Of a stretch of 64,000 nt of DNA, positions 9,849 to 18,474 are shown piece after piece. The notes beneath the pieces are model-generated. The model saw only the letters and a program-made list of their open reading frames with translations, did no database searches and had not been told where the DNA came from. Position numbers and translations under genes: made by a program. Within the stretch, counting starts at the first letter, position 1, and every line of letters starts with the position of its first letter. The DNA is from Sphingomonas sp. AP4-R1 (GTDB lineage: Bacteria > Pseudomonadota > Alphaproteobacteria > Sphingomonadales > Sphingomonadaceae), in NCBI RefSeq assembly GCF_013113735.1, contig NZ_CP053346.1, positions 2,928,001 to 2,992,000 of the forward strand. The letters run 5' to 3'.

Positions 9849-10784
9849 CTAATTCCGATGGTGGCGACGCCAGCGGCCGGGGCTTTCGCCTTCGAGACGC
9901 GTGAACACCCGGCTGAAGTGACTCTGGTCCACGAAACCGCAGGCCGCCGCGATCAATGCCAGCTCCAGCGAGCCGTGCAGCAAAAGCTCCCGCGCGCGCT
10001 CGACGCGGCGGCGCATCAGCCATTGATGGGGCGTCACCCCTGCCGTCTGGCGAAAGGCGCGCGCGAAATGTCCGGCCGAGAGGCCGCACTCGATCGCCAG
10101 CTGGGCGATGGTGGGATCGCCGTCCAGATGGGCGACCATATGATCGATCGCGCGACGCAACTGCCAGGGCGCCAGCCGGCCCGTCGCGCGGCGCGCGGGC
10201 GGGCCCACCACGGCATAGGTTTCGGTGAGGTGGGCGTGGAAGGCGAGGCCGATATGGTCGACGAACAGCGCACTGCGCTCGCTGGGCCGTTCGACGCGAT
10301 CGAGCAGCGCGTGCGCCAGCCCCAGCATCACCGGATCGGGCGCGCCCAGCCGATCCGTTTCAAGGCGGACGGCCTGTCGCCAGCCCCGTTCCGCCGCCAA
10401 CTCGTCGAGGCTGTCCTGCGAGATATAGAAACGCAGGATATCGAAGCCGCCATCCAGTTCCGAGACCGGATTGCAGCGCAGGTCGAACAGGAACGCGTCA
10501 CCCGCGGAGGCCGCCTTGCCCAGCCTGTGCCGCCCATCGATCCACAGGTTCACCGCCGTCGGCTGGAGCGCGACATGCAGCGAATAGGCCGCCTCCGGCG
10601 GCACGTCCTTCGCGCGGACATGGCGGGCGTCGCTCCTCAGCCGGGAAAAGCCGATGGGGGCGATCGATGCGGTGCGGGTCAGCAATGTCGGCGCGGGGGT
10701 CAGCCGAAACCGATCTCCGATGATTGCGCCGTCATAGCTGCCTGCCACGCTCAGCTCCCCCCGCGCGTGGCGCCATCCTAGCAC
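9849..10784 (-). CDS. AraC-family transcriptional regulator
   Basis: About 311 residues. The C-terminal 100 residues form the two-helix-turn-helix AraC/XylS domain (IAQLAIECGLSAGHFARAF and then LIAAACGFVDQSHFSRVF). The N-terminal 200 residues are a sensor domain without a recognised motif. The GTG at 10784 gives the longest form; an in-frame GTG at 10748 (protein starting VAGSYDGAI) is equally possible. It probably regulates the hydrolase/YCII genes just downstream on the same strand. Confidence 0.85.
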   Translation of the reverse strand: MLGWRHARGELSVAGSYDGAIIGDRFRLTPAPTLLTRTASIAPIGFSRLRSDARHVRAKDVPPEAAYSLHVALQPTAVNLWIDGRHRLGKAASAGDAFLFDLRCNPVSELDGGFDILRFYISQDSLDELAAERGWRQAVRLETDRLGAPDPVMLGLAHALLDRVERPSERSALFVDHIGLAFHAHLTETYAVVGPPARRATGRLAPWQLRRAIDHMVAHLDGDPTIAQLAIECGLSAGHFARAFRQTAGVTPHQWLMRRRVERARELLLHGSLELALIAAACGFVDQSHFSRVFTRLEGESPGRWRRHHRN

Positions 10785-10862
10785 GATTGTTGCTGCAACG
10801 TTGGCCTTATCCGCGAACGGGACCGGGCTGGCAGGGCATCGGGCGTGCCGTGCCGCGCGGAC

Positions 10863-11669
10863 TCAGCCGCGCTCGGGCAGGCTTCCCACGAACAGGCGGG
10901 AGCGGGGCTTGCGCGAATAGCGCTCCGGATTGCGGCGGATGCCGAGTTCGAGGCGATAGCCCTTGCGGTAGATCGTCCGCAGCGGAAACAGCTCACCTTT
11001 CTGTTCGAACGCGCGCCGTACCGTCGTCAGCACGTTCGAGATGTTCGAGGGCTGGCATTTGCCCACGCCCGTTTCGGTCAGCCGGTTCGCGAAATCCTCC
11101 AGCGAGTGGATCGCCAGCGGGTTTTCCAGCATCATCTGGTAAAGTGCGAACGGCACCGGCTGCATGGCGATAGCCTGGCCGCTGCTGGCGGCTTTCTTGT
11201 CGCGGGCGTTGACGGCCATCCAGCCGAAGATCGTCCAGGGCCCGCGCGTGCGGGGATTTTCGAGCAGTTCCATCGCCCGCGTCGCCACGAATGCGGGCGT
11301 TTCGGACGCGGAGAGCACGAGATCGGCGGAGGAGGAGCGGGCGAAGCTCGCGATCATCTCGTCATCGTCCGGGATCAGGAGGATCACGGGCAGGAAGAAG
11401 CCGCGCGCGCTCGATCGGATTTCGTCGCAGATGCGGAGCGCCGCCACGTCGCGGCCGTCGCAATGCACGATCGCGACATCGATCGCATGATCTTTCGCAA
11501 ATCCGGTGAAGTAAGCGGCGTCGCTGAGGTGCAGCGCCTCGGAGCCGTGGCGCTCCAGCGCGGAGACGAGGCCGCCGAGTGTAAGGGCGCGATCATAGAT
11601 GGCCGCCATCGGCCAGAAATTCTGCTGCTGGTCGCCGGCCGCGAGCGCGAGATAATCTTCCGTCTTCAT
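10863..11669 (-). CDS. Winged-helix transcriptional regulator with degenerate receiver-like domain
   Basis: A 268-residue protein. The C-terminal part (about 165-250), including NISNVLTTVRRAFE and TIYRKGYRLEL, matches the OmpR/PhoB winged helix: recognition helix, then the YRKGYRL wing. The N-terminal part has a Rossmann-like alternation resembling a response-regulator receiver (VAIVHCDGRD, PVILLIPDDDE, ADLVLS). The usual phosphoacceptor position is not a clear Asp, and the conserved Lys of the last strand is missing. The ATG at 11669 has a GAAAGCAGGG ribosome-binding site. It lies directly downstream of, and co-oriented with, the TonB-dependent receptor and may control it without phosphorylation. 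Confidence 0.75.
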   Translation of the reverse strand: MKTEDYLALAAGDQQQNFWPMAAIYDRALTLGGLVSALERHGSEALHLSDAAYFTGFAKDHAIDVAIVHCDGRDVAALRICDEIRSSARGFFLPVILLIPDDDEMIASFARSSSADLVLSASETPAFVATRAMELLENPRTRGPWTIFGWMAVNARDKKAASSGQAIAMQPVPFALYQMMLENPLAIHSLEDFANRLTETGVGKCQPSNISNVLTTVRRAFEQKGELFPLRTIYRKGYRLELGIRRNPERYSRKPRSRLFVGSLPERG

Positions 11670-11855
11670 CCCTGCTTTCCACCATGGGCCCCCACGGCCC
11701 ACCCGGCTGCGTCGGTCATTCGGTGTGCACGGCGTTGGTCGGTACGGTCCTGTGCCGGCGATGTGCGATGCACGGGGGTAATCGAAACTCGGGGAAACGA
11801 TCCGTGGCCGGGATCGCCGCGCCTGCGCGCGGGCCACCCGGCCACGTTTCGCCGA

Positions 11856-14324
11856 TTAGAAGTTGATGCCCGCTTCGACGCCGAAGGTACGCGGCGGATT
11901 GAAGTTGGCGTAGCTGCCCAGCACCGCATCGTTGGCGCGCGACATGCGATAGATGTGCGTCTCGTTGAACAGGTTGCGGGTCCAGACCGAGACGGTCAGC
12001 TTGGCGTTGGCATAGTTCATCGGGATCTGCGCCAGCGCGAGGCGGCCGTTCACGATGAAGCTGGAGTCCGTCATCACGCTTTCGTTCTGGAAGCTGTGCT
12101 GCGGGCTCGCATAGTTCGCATCCAGATGGAGGCGAAGGGCGGCGCCCTCGGCGACGACCGGCATCGGCAGCTCATAATCGAGCGTACCCGAGGCCGCATG
12201 CTTCGGCGTGTACACCGTGAACACCTGCGTCAGCACACCGAACGTCGGGCCCGGGTTCGGGTTCGCCGTCCGCGGGATCTTCGTGTAGGTGTAGGCGTAG
12301 GAGCCGCCCAGCGTCAGGCCCTCGATCGGGCGCACGGTCAGGTCCGCTTCCACGCCGCGGATCTTCGAGGTGCCCGGCGCATTGGCCGTATTCTCGGTGT
12401 GCAGGTTGAAGTTCGGGTTGGCCGTGGTGGTGCCGGGCAGGAACGCGTTCGTGTCGACGAAGTCGAAGTCGATCTGCGTGCCGGTGCGGTCCATGATGTA
12501 GCCCGCCACGTTGAAGCGGACCTTATGGTCGAGGAAGTCGGTCTTGGCGCCGATTTCGTACGACTTGACCTTTTCCGGACCGAAGGAACCGAAGTTCGAC
12601 GAGCGATCGTTCGCACCGCCAGCGCGATAGCCGGTGGAGAACTTGCCGTAGAGGTTCATGTTCTCGGTCGCGTCGAACGCCAGCGTCACCATCGGATCGA
12701 AGCGATCCTTGTTATAGTTGAACTGGTAGTTCGTGGAGACGCCCGACACCGTGTAAAGCGTGCCGTCGCGCTTGTCCTTGGTCCAGCGACCGCCGACCGT
12801 CAGGTGGACCTGCTCGAGGGCAGCCGGGGTGTAGGTCGCCTGGGCGAAGGCCGCGTAGCTCTTCGTCACGGCGCGGCTGGCGCGCTGGTAGAACCAGTAG
12901 CGACGATCCCAGCCCTGGTTGGACGAGGTGATCGGCGCGTTCGGGTTCGGCGCGATTTCCGACACGATCGTGTAGGCGGTGCCGTCGGCGTTGAACTTGT
13001 TGGTGGTCGGCGTCGCGGCCGATTCCATCACATGTTCGTTGAAGTAATAGAGGCCGGCGACGTAATCGATGTTACCGCCCAGCGCGTTGACGTTGCCGAC
13101 AGCCTGGAATTCCTGGCTGAACTGGTTCTGGTGCAGCGCGGAGAGGCTGTAGCGGTTGAAGCTGCCGTTCGGCACGTAGACCTGGCGGTGCAGACCGCCC
13201 GAGCTGTCCCACTGATCGGTCTGGACGCCACGCCATGCGGTGATCGAGCGCAGCGTCAGGCCCGGAACCACGTCATAGGACAGGTTGGCCGAGATGCCGT
13301 GCGTCTTGTCGATGCTCGCCTGCTGCGGCACGCCGATGTCGGCGGTCGACATGCGCTTGTCGCCGCTGACCTGAACCAGCGGGGAGAGCGGCGCGATACA
13401 GGCCGAGCAGGCCGTGCCGGTCGCCGGGTTGAGCAGGGTGGTGCCGGTGGCGCCGCCGTAGATGCCGACGGTGCGGCCCTGCGGGTTGTAGTTCACCAGC
13501 TGGCTGTAATATGGCGTGTTGTTGTCCTGCGCCATGTCGCCGGAGATGACGGCCTTGAAGCCGTCGAACGGCGTCCACTTGGCCGACACGCGGCCGCCCT
13601 TGCGGTTGTAGTAGTTCCAGCCGAGCTGGCCATCGAGCGGGTTCTTGGTGGTCGCATCCTGATGCTGGATCACGCCGTCGAACTTGAACGCCAGATTGTC
13701 GAAAGCCGGAATGTTGATGTGGCCTTCGGTCGTGTACGCGCCGTAATTGCCGTAGCCGGCCGAGATGCGGCCGCCGAACTCGCCGGTCGGCTCCGCGGTG
13801 ACGATGCTGACGGCGCCGCCTTCGGTGTTACGGCCGAAGAGCGTGCCCTGCGGGCCCTTCAGCACTTCGATGCGCTGCACGTCGAACAAAGCGGCGTTCA
13901 GGCCCTGCGAGCGGCCGAGATAGACGCCGTCGATATAGACGCCCACGCCGATGTCGCGCGCGGTCTGGTTCTGGTCGAACGGCACGATGCCGCGGATGCC
14001 GACCGTCAGCGCCGACTGGCGGGCTTCGAAGGTGGCGACGCGGAGCGAGGGGACGCCGCCGTCGGCGAGATCGAGCAGGCTCTGGACGTGGCGATCCTGA
14101 ATCATCTGGCTGCTGACGACCGAGATCGAGATCGGGGTCTTCTGAAGGTTCGTCTCGCGCTTGGTCGCGGTGACGACGATGTCGTTCAGCCCGCCGGAAT
14201 CGGCATCGGCGGCGGGTGCGTCGGCCGGCGCCGGATCGGCCGCCATCGCCATTGCAGGCGCGCTCGTCACGACCAAAGCCGCACCGATCATGAGCCCCTT
14301 ACGGAACCCTGCATCGAATCGCAT
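11856..14324 (-). CDS. TonB-dependent outer-membrane receptor
   Basis: The 822-residue protein has a signal peptide (GLMIGAALVVTSAPAMAMAA), then the plug-domain entry DIVVTATKRETNLQKTPIS, plug motifs such as LKGPQGTLFGRNTEGGAVSI, and a long beta-barrel ending FGVEAGINF with the terminal aromatic residue needed for outer-membrane assembly. It should import a bulky ligand using TonB energy. The plug style is common in sphingomonad receptors for plant or aromatic compounds, but the substrate cannot be read from sequence. The ATG at 14324 follows GAAGGGGT; a longer frame to 14387 has no signal-peptide logic. The upstream region is unusually A+T-rich. Confidence 0.93.
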   Translation of the reverse strand: MRFDAGFRKGLMIGAALVVTSAPAMAMAADPAPADAPAADADSGGLNDIVVTATKRETNLQKTPISISVVSSQMIQDRHVQSLLDLADGGVPSLRVATFEARQSALTVGIRGIVPFDQNQTARDIGVGVYIDGVYLGRSQGLNAALFDVQRIEVLKGPQGTLFGRNTEGGAVSIVTAEPTGEFGGRISAGYGNYGAYTTEGHINIPAFDNLAFKFDGVIQHQDATTKNPLDGQLGWNYYNRKGGRVSAKWTPFDGFKAVISGDMAQDNNTPYYSQLVNYNPQGRTVGIYGGATGTTLLNPATGTACSACIAPLSPLVQVSGDKRMSTADIGVPQQASIDKTHGISANLSYDVVPGLTLRSITAWRGVQTDQWDSSGGLHRQVYVPNGSFNRYSLSALHQNQFSQEFQAVGNVNALGGNIDYVAGLYYFNEHVMESAATPTTNKFNADGTAYTIVSEIAPNPNAPITSSNQGWDRRYWFYQRASRAVTKSYAAFAQATYTPAALEQVHLTVGGRWTKDKRDGTLYTVSGVSTNYQFNYNKDRFDPMVTLAFDATENMNLYGKFSTGYRAGGANDRSSNFGSFGPEKVKSYEIGAKTDFLDHKVRFNVAGYIMDRTGTQIDFDFVDTNAFLPGTTTANPNFNLHTENTANAPGTSKIRGVEADLTVRPIEGLTLGGSYAYTYTKIPRTANPNPGPTFGVLTQVFTVYTPKHAASGTLDYELPMPVVAEGAALRLHLDANYASPQHSFQNESVMTDSSFIVNGRLALAQIPMNYANAKLTVSVWTRNLFNETHIYRMSRANDAVLGSYANFNPPRTFGVEAGINF

Positions 14325-14803
14325 TATTCTGACCCCTTCGTTGAAAACTCTTATCTGGGCGGGGCCACTACGCAGGCTGCATGACACTTAGGTTACATGC
14401 GATAGTATAGAGAGAATCTACATTTCGTAATAAATGGAATGATCAATTAATACCGCATCGGACTGATCTAAAGTTTGAGACTAGTCTGTAAATTAATCCA
14501 AGGTGAACAAAATTTCACTTTAAAGTCGAGCGAGGTTGATCATTTTTTATTTAAATAGATGATCGCGCGAGAGGGCCGTATTGGCGGGTTTATCATCATG
14601 GATCGACTTTCGTGACGAAACATTGCTGGAGAGTGTTTCAAGGTAAAATCGCGCGATATTCAGTGGTTTGGATGGCCGGAGGCTCTGCGGGGAAAGGGCG
14701 AACGCCTACGTGCCCCGCGCGGATAGGCACGGGGTGGGGCGATCCGGCAACATGTCCGGGCGGTTTAGCCGGCGATATCGATGGCGACGCCGGCAGGCGC
14801 TGC
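14325..14803. promoter_or_regulatory. A+T-rich intergenic region upstream of the TonB-dependent receptor
   Basis: This is a 479-base gap. Its part from about 14395 to 14660 is visibly A+T-rich in an otherwise G+C-rich chromosome (for example AATAAATGGAATGATCAATT and a TTTTTTATTTAAATAG run). It must hold the receptor promoter on the minus strand, and it may bind a nucleoid or global regulator. I could not fix a convincing -35/-10 pair and see no ORF with a good start. Confidence 0.5.
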
Positions 14804-15322
14804 TCAGGCGTCGATCGTCCAGGTCAGGGACAACAGGACCGGATCGGCCGAGACGAGGCGGGTGGCGAAGCCCATGCGGTGCGCCAGATTGATCGCATCG
14901 TGATCGGCGCCGATTTCCGTGGCGGTCACGCGCCGGAAACCGGCCTGTCGCGCGAGATCCAGCGTGGTTTCCAGCAGCGACCAGCTCAGCCCGCGCGCCT
15001 TCCAGGGCTCCAGCACCGAGACCGCCACATCCGCCGTTCCCTCGCGCTCGATCGGGGTGAGCGTCGACGAGGCGACGAGGAGGCCGTCGTCATTATAGGC
15101 GACGAGGCTGGTGGCGGGCGCCTCCAGCGACGCGAGTTCAAGGCTGCCCACCTCCCCCTCCGTATCCGGGAAACGGAAGGTACGATCGGCGGCGGCGACG
15201 CCCTGGAAGAAGGCGAACATCGCCTCCTTGTCCCCCGCCTGATACCGGCGGATGTGGAGCGCGACACCGCTATGGGTGGTCACGTCGACCGATTTTCCCT
15301 CGGTCCAGTCCGCTGCGATCAT
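14804..15322 (-). CDS. GNAT-family N-acetyltransferase
   Basis: A 172-residue single-domain protein with a GNAT layout. The N-terminal strand HIRRYQAGDKEAMFAFF is followed by VAVSVLEPWKARGLSWSLLE, the acetyl-CoA binding loop (a variant of the R/QxxGxG/A motif), and then ATEIGADHDAINLAHRMGF, the usual motif B strand-helix. It resembles the acetyltransferase domains of Pat-type protein acetylases but lacks the CoA-ligase part. The ATG at 15322 has GAGG upstream. It is on the same strand as the secreted protein upstream (78-base gap). The acceptor substrate is unknown. Confidence 0.78.
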   Translation of the reverse strand: MIAADWTEGKSVDVTTHSGVALHIRRYQAGDKEAMFAFFQGVAAADRTFRFPDTEGEVGSLELASLEAPATSLVAYNDDGLLVASSTLTPIEREGTADVAVSVLEPWKARGLSWSLLETTLDLARQAGFRRVTATEIGADHDAINLAHRMGFATRLVSADPVLLSLTWTIDA

Positions 15323-15399
15323 CGTCACGACCTCGTCGTTATCGTTGCAGTTCCGATATGGTGTCGCCCCACAAAGCCGCAATATGTGACGGTGCGGCG

Positions 15400-16023
15400 T
15401 CAGGGGGCGGCGTGGGTGTGATGCGGCCCGGTGGCGCGGATCTGCGCGACGAGGGTGTTGAGGCGGGTGCGCGCGTCGGCCGTGTCGGCTTCGGGATAGG
15501 CGGCCGCCACGCGCCCGGCCCAGGCGCCCATGTCCAGCGTCGAGAGGCTGAGCATGTAGGGTTGGTCGCCGCGCGAGGCGGAGAAATGGCCCTGCCACGC
15601 GTCGCGCGGCGCCACCCCGGGAAGGCTGAGCGGCCCATCCGACAGGGGCTTCACCTGATCGAACGTCAGGCCCGGAAAATAGGTGCCGATGCGCGGCGCC
15701 ATCGCGGCATAATGTTCGAGTGCGGTCATGTCGCGGATCTGCACGAGCGCGATCTGCGCGACGATCCGCTTGGCGCCCTTGCCGCTTTCATAGGTGATGG
15801 TCGCATAGTCGCCCGCCGGATCGAGCGAGACGGTGGCGGTGCGGGTGAAGCCTTCCGCCGTGCGCGGGAAGCGCAGACCGGTGGGCGTATGGACGAGGCT
15901 GCCATCCGGGCCGGGCTTGAAATCAGTCGTGGAGGCCGCCGCCAGGGCGCGCTGGGGAGCCAGACCCGAAACCGCCGCGACCGCGATCGCCGCCGCCACA
16001 CACGCACCGCCAAACCGTACCAT
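15400..16023 (-). CDS. Secreted hypothetical protein, 207 aa
   Basis: A clear Sec signal peptide (hydrophobic AAAIAVAAVSGLA, cleavage near AQRALAA) precedes a mature domain of about 180 residues. Features such as GPDGSLVHTPTGLRFPRT and DYATITYESG suggest a beta-rich periplasmic or surface fold. I do not recognise a named family and see no catalytic motif. It lies between the aroG-type gene and the GNAT gene, all on the minus strand, with gaps of about 80-90 bases. Confidence 0.7.
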   Translation of the reverse strand: MVRFGGACVAAAIAVAAVSGLAPQRALAAASTTDFKPGPDGSLVHTPTGLRFPRTAEGFTRTATVSLDPAGDYATITYESGKGAKRIVAQIALVQIRDMTALEHYAAMAPRIGTYFPGLTFDQVKPLSDGPLSLPGVAPRDAWQGHFSASRGDQPYMLSLSTLDMGAWAGRVAAAYPEADTADARTRLNTLVAQIRATGPHHTHAAP

Positions 16024-16112
16024 TCATGCCTCCCACCACCGGCCGGGCGCTGACGAGGATCAGCGCCCGGTTTCCGGCATGCGCCTGCTCTAGGCCGGGA
16101 GGGGGCGGGGGC

Positions 16113-17486
16113 TCAAGCCGCCGCTTTCTCCCGCTCGCGCATTTCCTGGTTCAGCATCTCGGCCAGCAGGAAGGCCAGCTCGATGCTCTGGCCCGCATTG
16201 AGGCGCGGATCGCAATGCGTGTGATAGCGATCGGCCAGACCCTGCTCGGTCACCGCGATCGCGCCGCCCGTGCATTCGGTGACGTTCTGGCCGGTCATCT
16301 CGGCATGAATGCCACCGCCATGCGTGCCCTCGGCGCGATGCACGGCGAAGAAGCCGCGCACCTCGGCGAGGATCCGCTCGAACGGGCGCGTCTTGTAGCC
16401 GTTGGCGGCCTTCACGACATTGCCGTGCATCGGGTCGCACGACCACACGACCGGGCGCCCCTCGCGCTTCACCGCGCGCACGAGCTTCGGCAGATGCTTC
16501 TCGATCTGATCGTGACCGTAGCGCGTGATCAAAGTGATGCGGCCGGGCTCGCGCGCCGGGTCCAGCGTGTCCAGCATGCGCAGCAGCGCGTCCGGCTCCA
16601 GGCTGGGGCCGCACTTCAGGCCGATCGGATTGCCGACGCCGCGCAGAAACTCGACATGCGCCGATCCCTCGAAGCGCGTGCGATCGCCGATCCACACCAT
16701 ATGCGCGCTGGTGTCATACCAGTCGCCGGTCAGGCTGTCCTGCCGGGTCAGCGCCTGCTCATACTGGAGCAGCAGCGCCTCGTGGCTGGTGTAGAAACTG
16801 GTGCCGGAGAGCTGCGGCACGGTCTGCGGATTGACGCCGCAGGCCGCCATGAAGGCCAGCGCGTCGCCGATGCGATCGGCCAGCTGCTGATATTGCGTGG
16901 CCCAGGGGCTGCGGCCCATGAAATCCAGCGTCCAGCGGTGGACCTGCTGCAAATTCGCATAGCCGCCCTGCGCGAAGGCGCGCAGCAGGTTGAGCGTCGC
17001 CGCCGACTGCGAATAAGCGCGCACCATCCGCTGCGGATCGGGGCGGCGCGCCTCGGGCGTGAAGGCGATGTCGTTGACATTGTCGCCGCGATAGGAGGGC
17101 AGTTCCACGCCGTTGATCGTCTCGGTATCGGCCGAGCGCGGCTTGGCGAACTGGCCCGCCATGCGGCCGACCTTCACGATCGGCATCTTCGACGCATAGG
17201 TGAGGACGACCGCCATCTGCAGGATCACGCGGAACGTGTCGCGGATATTGTCCGGATGGAATTCGGCGAAGCTCTCCGCGCAATCGCCGCCTTGCAGCAG
17301 GAAGGCCTTGCCCTCCGACACCTGCGCCAGATCGGCCTTCAGCGAACGCGCCTCGCCCGCAAAGACGAGCGGCGGCGACCGGCGCAATTCCTTCTCCGCG
17401 GCCTCCACGGCCGCGATGTCGGGATATTTGGGGAGCTGCTTTGCCTCGTACCCGCGCCAGCTATCGGGCGTCCAATTCGTCGCCAT
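16113..17486 (-). CDS. aroG: Class II 3-deoxy-7-phosphoheptulonate (DAHP) synthase
   Basis: A 457-residue enzyme that condenses phosphoenolpyruvate with erythrose 4-phosphate, the first step of the shikimate pathway. Class II markers include [38 protein letters not shown] and [20 protein letters not shown], together with the plant/Mycobacterium-type length. The second ATG (17486) is chosen because AAGGA lies 6 bases away, while it is only 3 from the first ATG (17489). It is a separate cytoplasmic unit downstream of the cpdA-like gene (118-base gap). Confidence 0.94.
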   Translation of the reverse strand: MATNWTPDSWRGYEAKQLPKYPDIAAVEAAEKELRRSPPLVFAGEARSLKADLAQVSEGKAFLLQGGDCAESFAEFHPDNIRDTFRVILQMAVVLTYASKMPIVKVGRMAGQFAKPRSADTETINGVELPSYRGDNVNDIAFTPEARRPDPQRMVRAYSQSAATLNLLRAFAQGGYANLQQVHRWTLDFMGRSPWATQYQQLADRIGDALAFMAACGVNPQTVPQLSGTSFYTSHEALLLQYEQALTRQDSLTGDWYDTSAHMVWIGDRTRFEGSAHVEFLRGVGNPIGLKCGPSLEPDALLRMLDTLDPAREPGRITLITRYGHDQIEKHLPKLVRAVKREGRPVVWSCDPMHGNVVKAANGYKTRPFERILAEVRGFFAVHRAEGTHGGGIHAEMTGQNVTECTGGAIAVTEQGLADRYHTHCDPRLNAGQSIELAFLLAEMLNQEMREREKAAA

Positions 17487-17603
17487 CATTCGTCCTTTCG
17501 AGCGAGCGCCCTTAGGGGAAACGCGGCCGATCCTCAATGCAGCGGAGATTGGAGCGAGCGAGGGAAATGTTTGAGCGACGGGATCGGCCGGGCACGATCC
17601 TCC

Positions 17604-18449
17604 TCAGCCCGCGCGCTCGGCCAGCATCGAGGCGATCATCGGCTGGAGCTTGGGCGTGTAGGCCGCCAGCACGGTGGGCGGGCAGCCGCCGAAGAGGGTG
17701 GTGAGGCGGCCTTCCTCCCAGCTGTGGAGCGCGAAGCCGGGATCGCCATCCTCGATCAGCGCGCGATCGTCGGGCGTGGCGGGATCGAGGGGGGTGAGCA
17801 CCAAGCCCACTTCGGGCGCGGTGGAGGGGCAGATGGTGAGCGGCACGTTCGCCCAGCTCGTGTGGCTGGAGCGGTGGACGTGGCCGGAGACGAGGCCCAT
17901 CACCTGGGCGTGGCCTGCGAGGGCGCCGTGCAGGCGGGCGATCCACGGCTCGTTGGGGGCCGGATCCATCCAGGGGATGCCCACGCCTTGCGGCGGATGG
18001 TGGAGGAAGATCAAAGTCGGCGTGTCCGGCGCTTCGGACAGGCGGGCGGCGAGCCAGCCGGCGCGGACCTCGCAGAAGGCGCCGCCATGACGGCCTTCCT
18101 CCAGCGTATCGAGCAGGATCAGGCGCAGGCCGGGGCCCTCGATCACCTGCTGGATAAAGCCCTCGCTCACCGGCGTATTCGGGAAGATGCGTGCCATCGG
18201 CCCGCGCAGATCGTGATTGCCGGTCATCAGATGGACCGGCATCGGGCAGCGGGCGAGGGCCGCGGCGAGGACGGCATAGCTTTCCTCGTCGCCATATTCG
18301 GTAAGATCGCCCGAGGCGATCAGCAGATCGGGCAGGGGGTTCAACGCGAGGATACGATCAAGGACGCGATGAAGGCGCTGCAGATTGGGCTCGTCCGGGT
18401 TTGATCGCTCAAAACCGATGTGCAAATCGGAAATCTGCGCGATCAGCAT
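17604..18449 (-). CDS. cpdA: CpdA-like 3',5'-cyclic-nucleotide phosphodiesterase (metallophosphoesterase)
   Basis: The 281-residue calcineurin-type phosphoesterase carries the full metal-binding set: SDLHIG, SGDLTEYGD, MTGNHDLRG, LHHPPQG and GHVHRS. This matches class III cAMP phosphodiesterases (CpdA). The ATG at 18449 follows a GGGGGG tract; in-frame GTG starts at 18470 and 18482 are possible, and the latter overlaps the upstream cytochrome stop. The gene lies 25 bases after the FHA-decaheme cytochrome gene on the same strand. That whole unit begins with a protein carrying two cNMP-binding domains. Co-transcription would make this the local cAMP off-switch; that functional link is inference. 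Confidence 0.85.
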   Translation of the reverse strand: MLIAQISDLHIGFERSNPDEPNLQRLHRVLDRILALNPLPDLLIASGDLTEYGDEESYAVLAAALARCPMPVHLMTGNHDLRGPMARIFPNTPVSEGFIQQVIEGPGLRLILLDTLEEGRHGGAFCEVRAGWLAARLSEAPDTPTLIFLHHPPQGVGIPWMDPAPNEPWIARLHGALAGHAQVMGLVSGHVHRSSHTSWANVPLTICPSTAPEVGLVLTPLDPATPDDRALIEDGDPGFALHSWEEGRLTTLFGGCPPTVLAAYTPKLQPMIASMLAERAG

Positions 18450-18474
18450 CGGTGTTGGCCCCCCATTCACCTTC

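Noticed and set aside
10845..14384. Open frame of about 1179 codons opposite the TonB-dependent receptor and its neighbour
   Set aside because: It runs antisense through two clear genes and shows only Arg/Ala/Val-rich shadow sequence.
16026..18404. Plus-strand frame of about 792 codons over aroG and cpdA
   Set aside because: Antisense shadow of two well-identified minus-strand enzymes.
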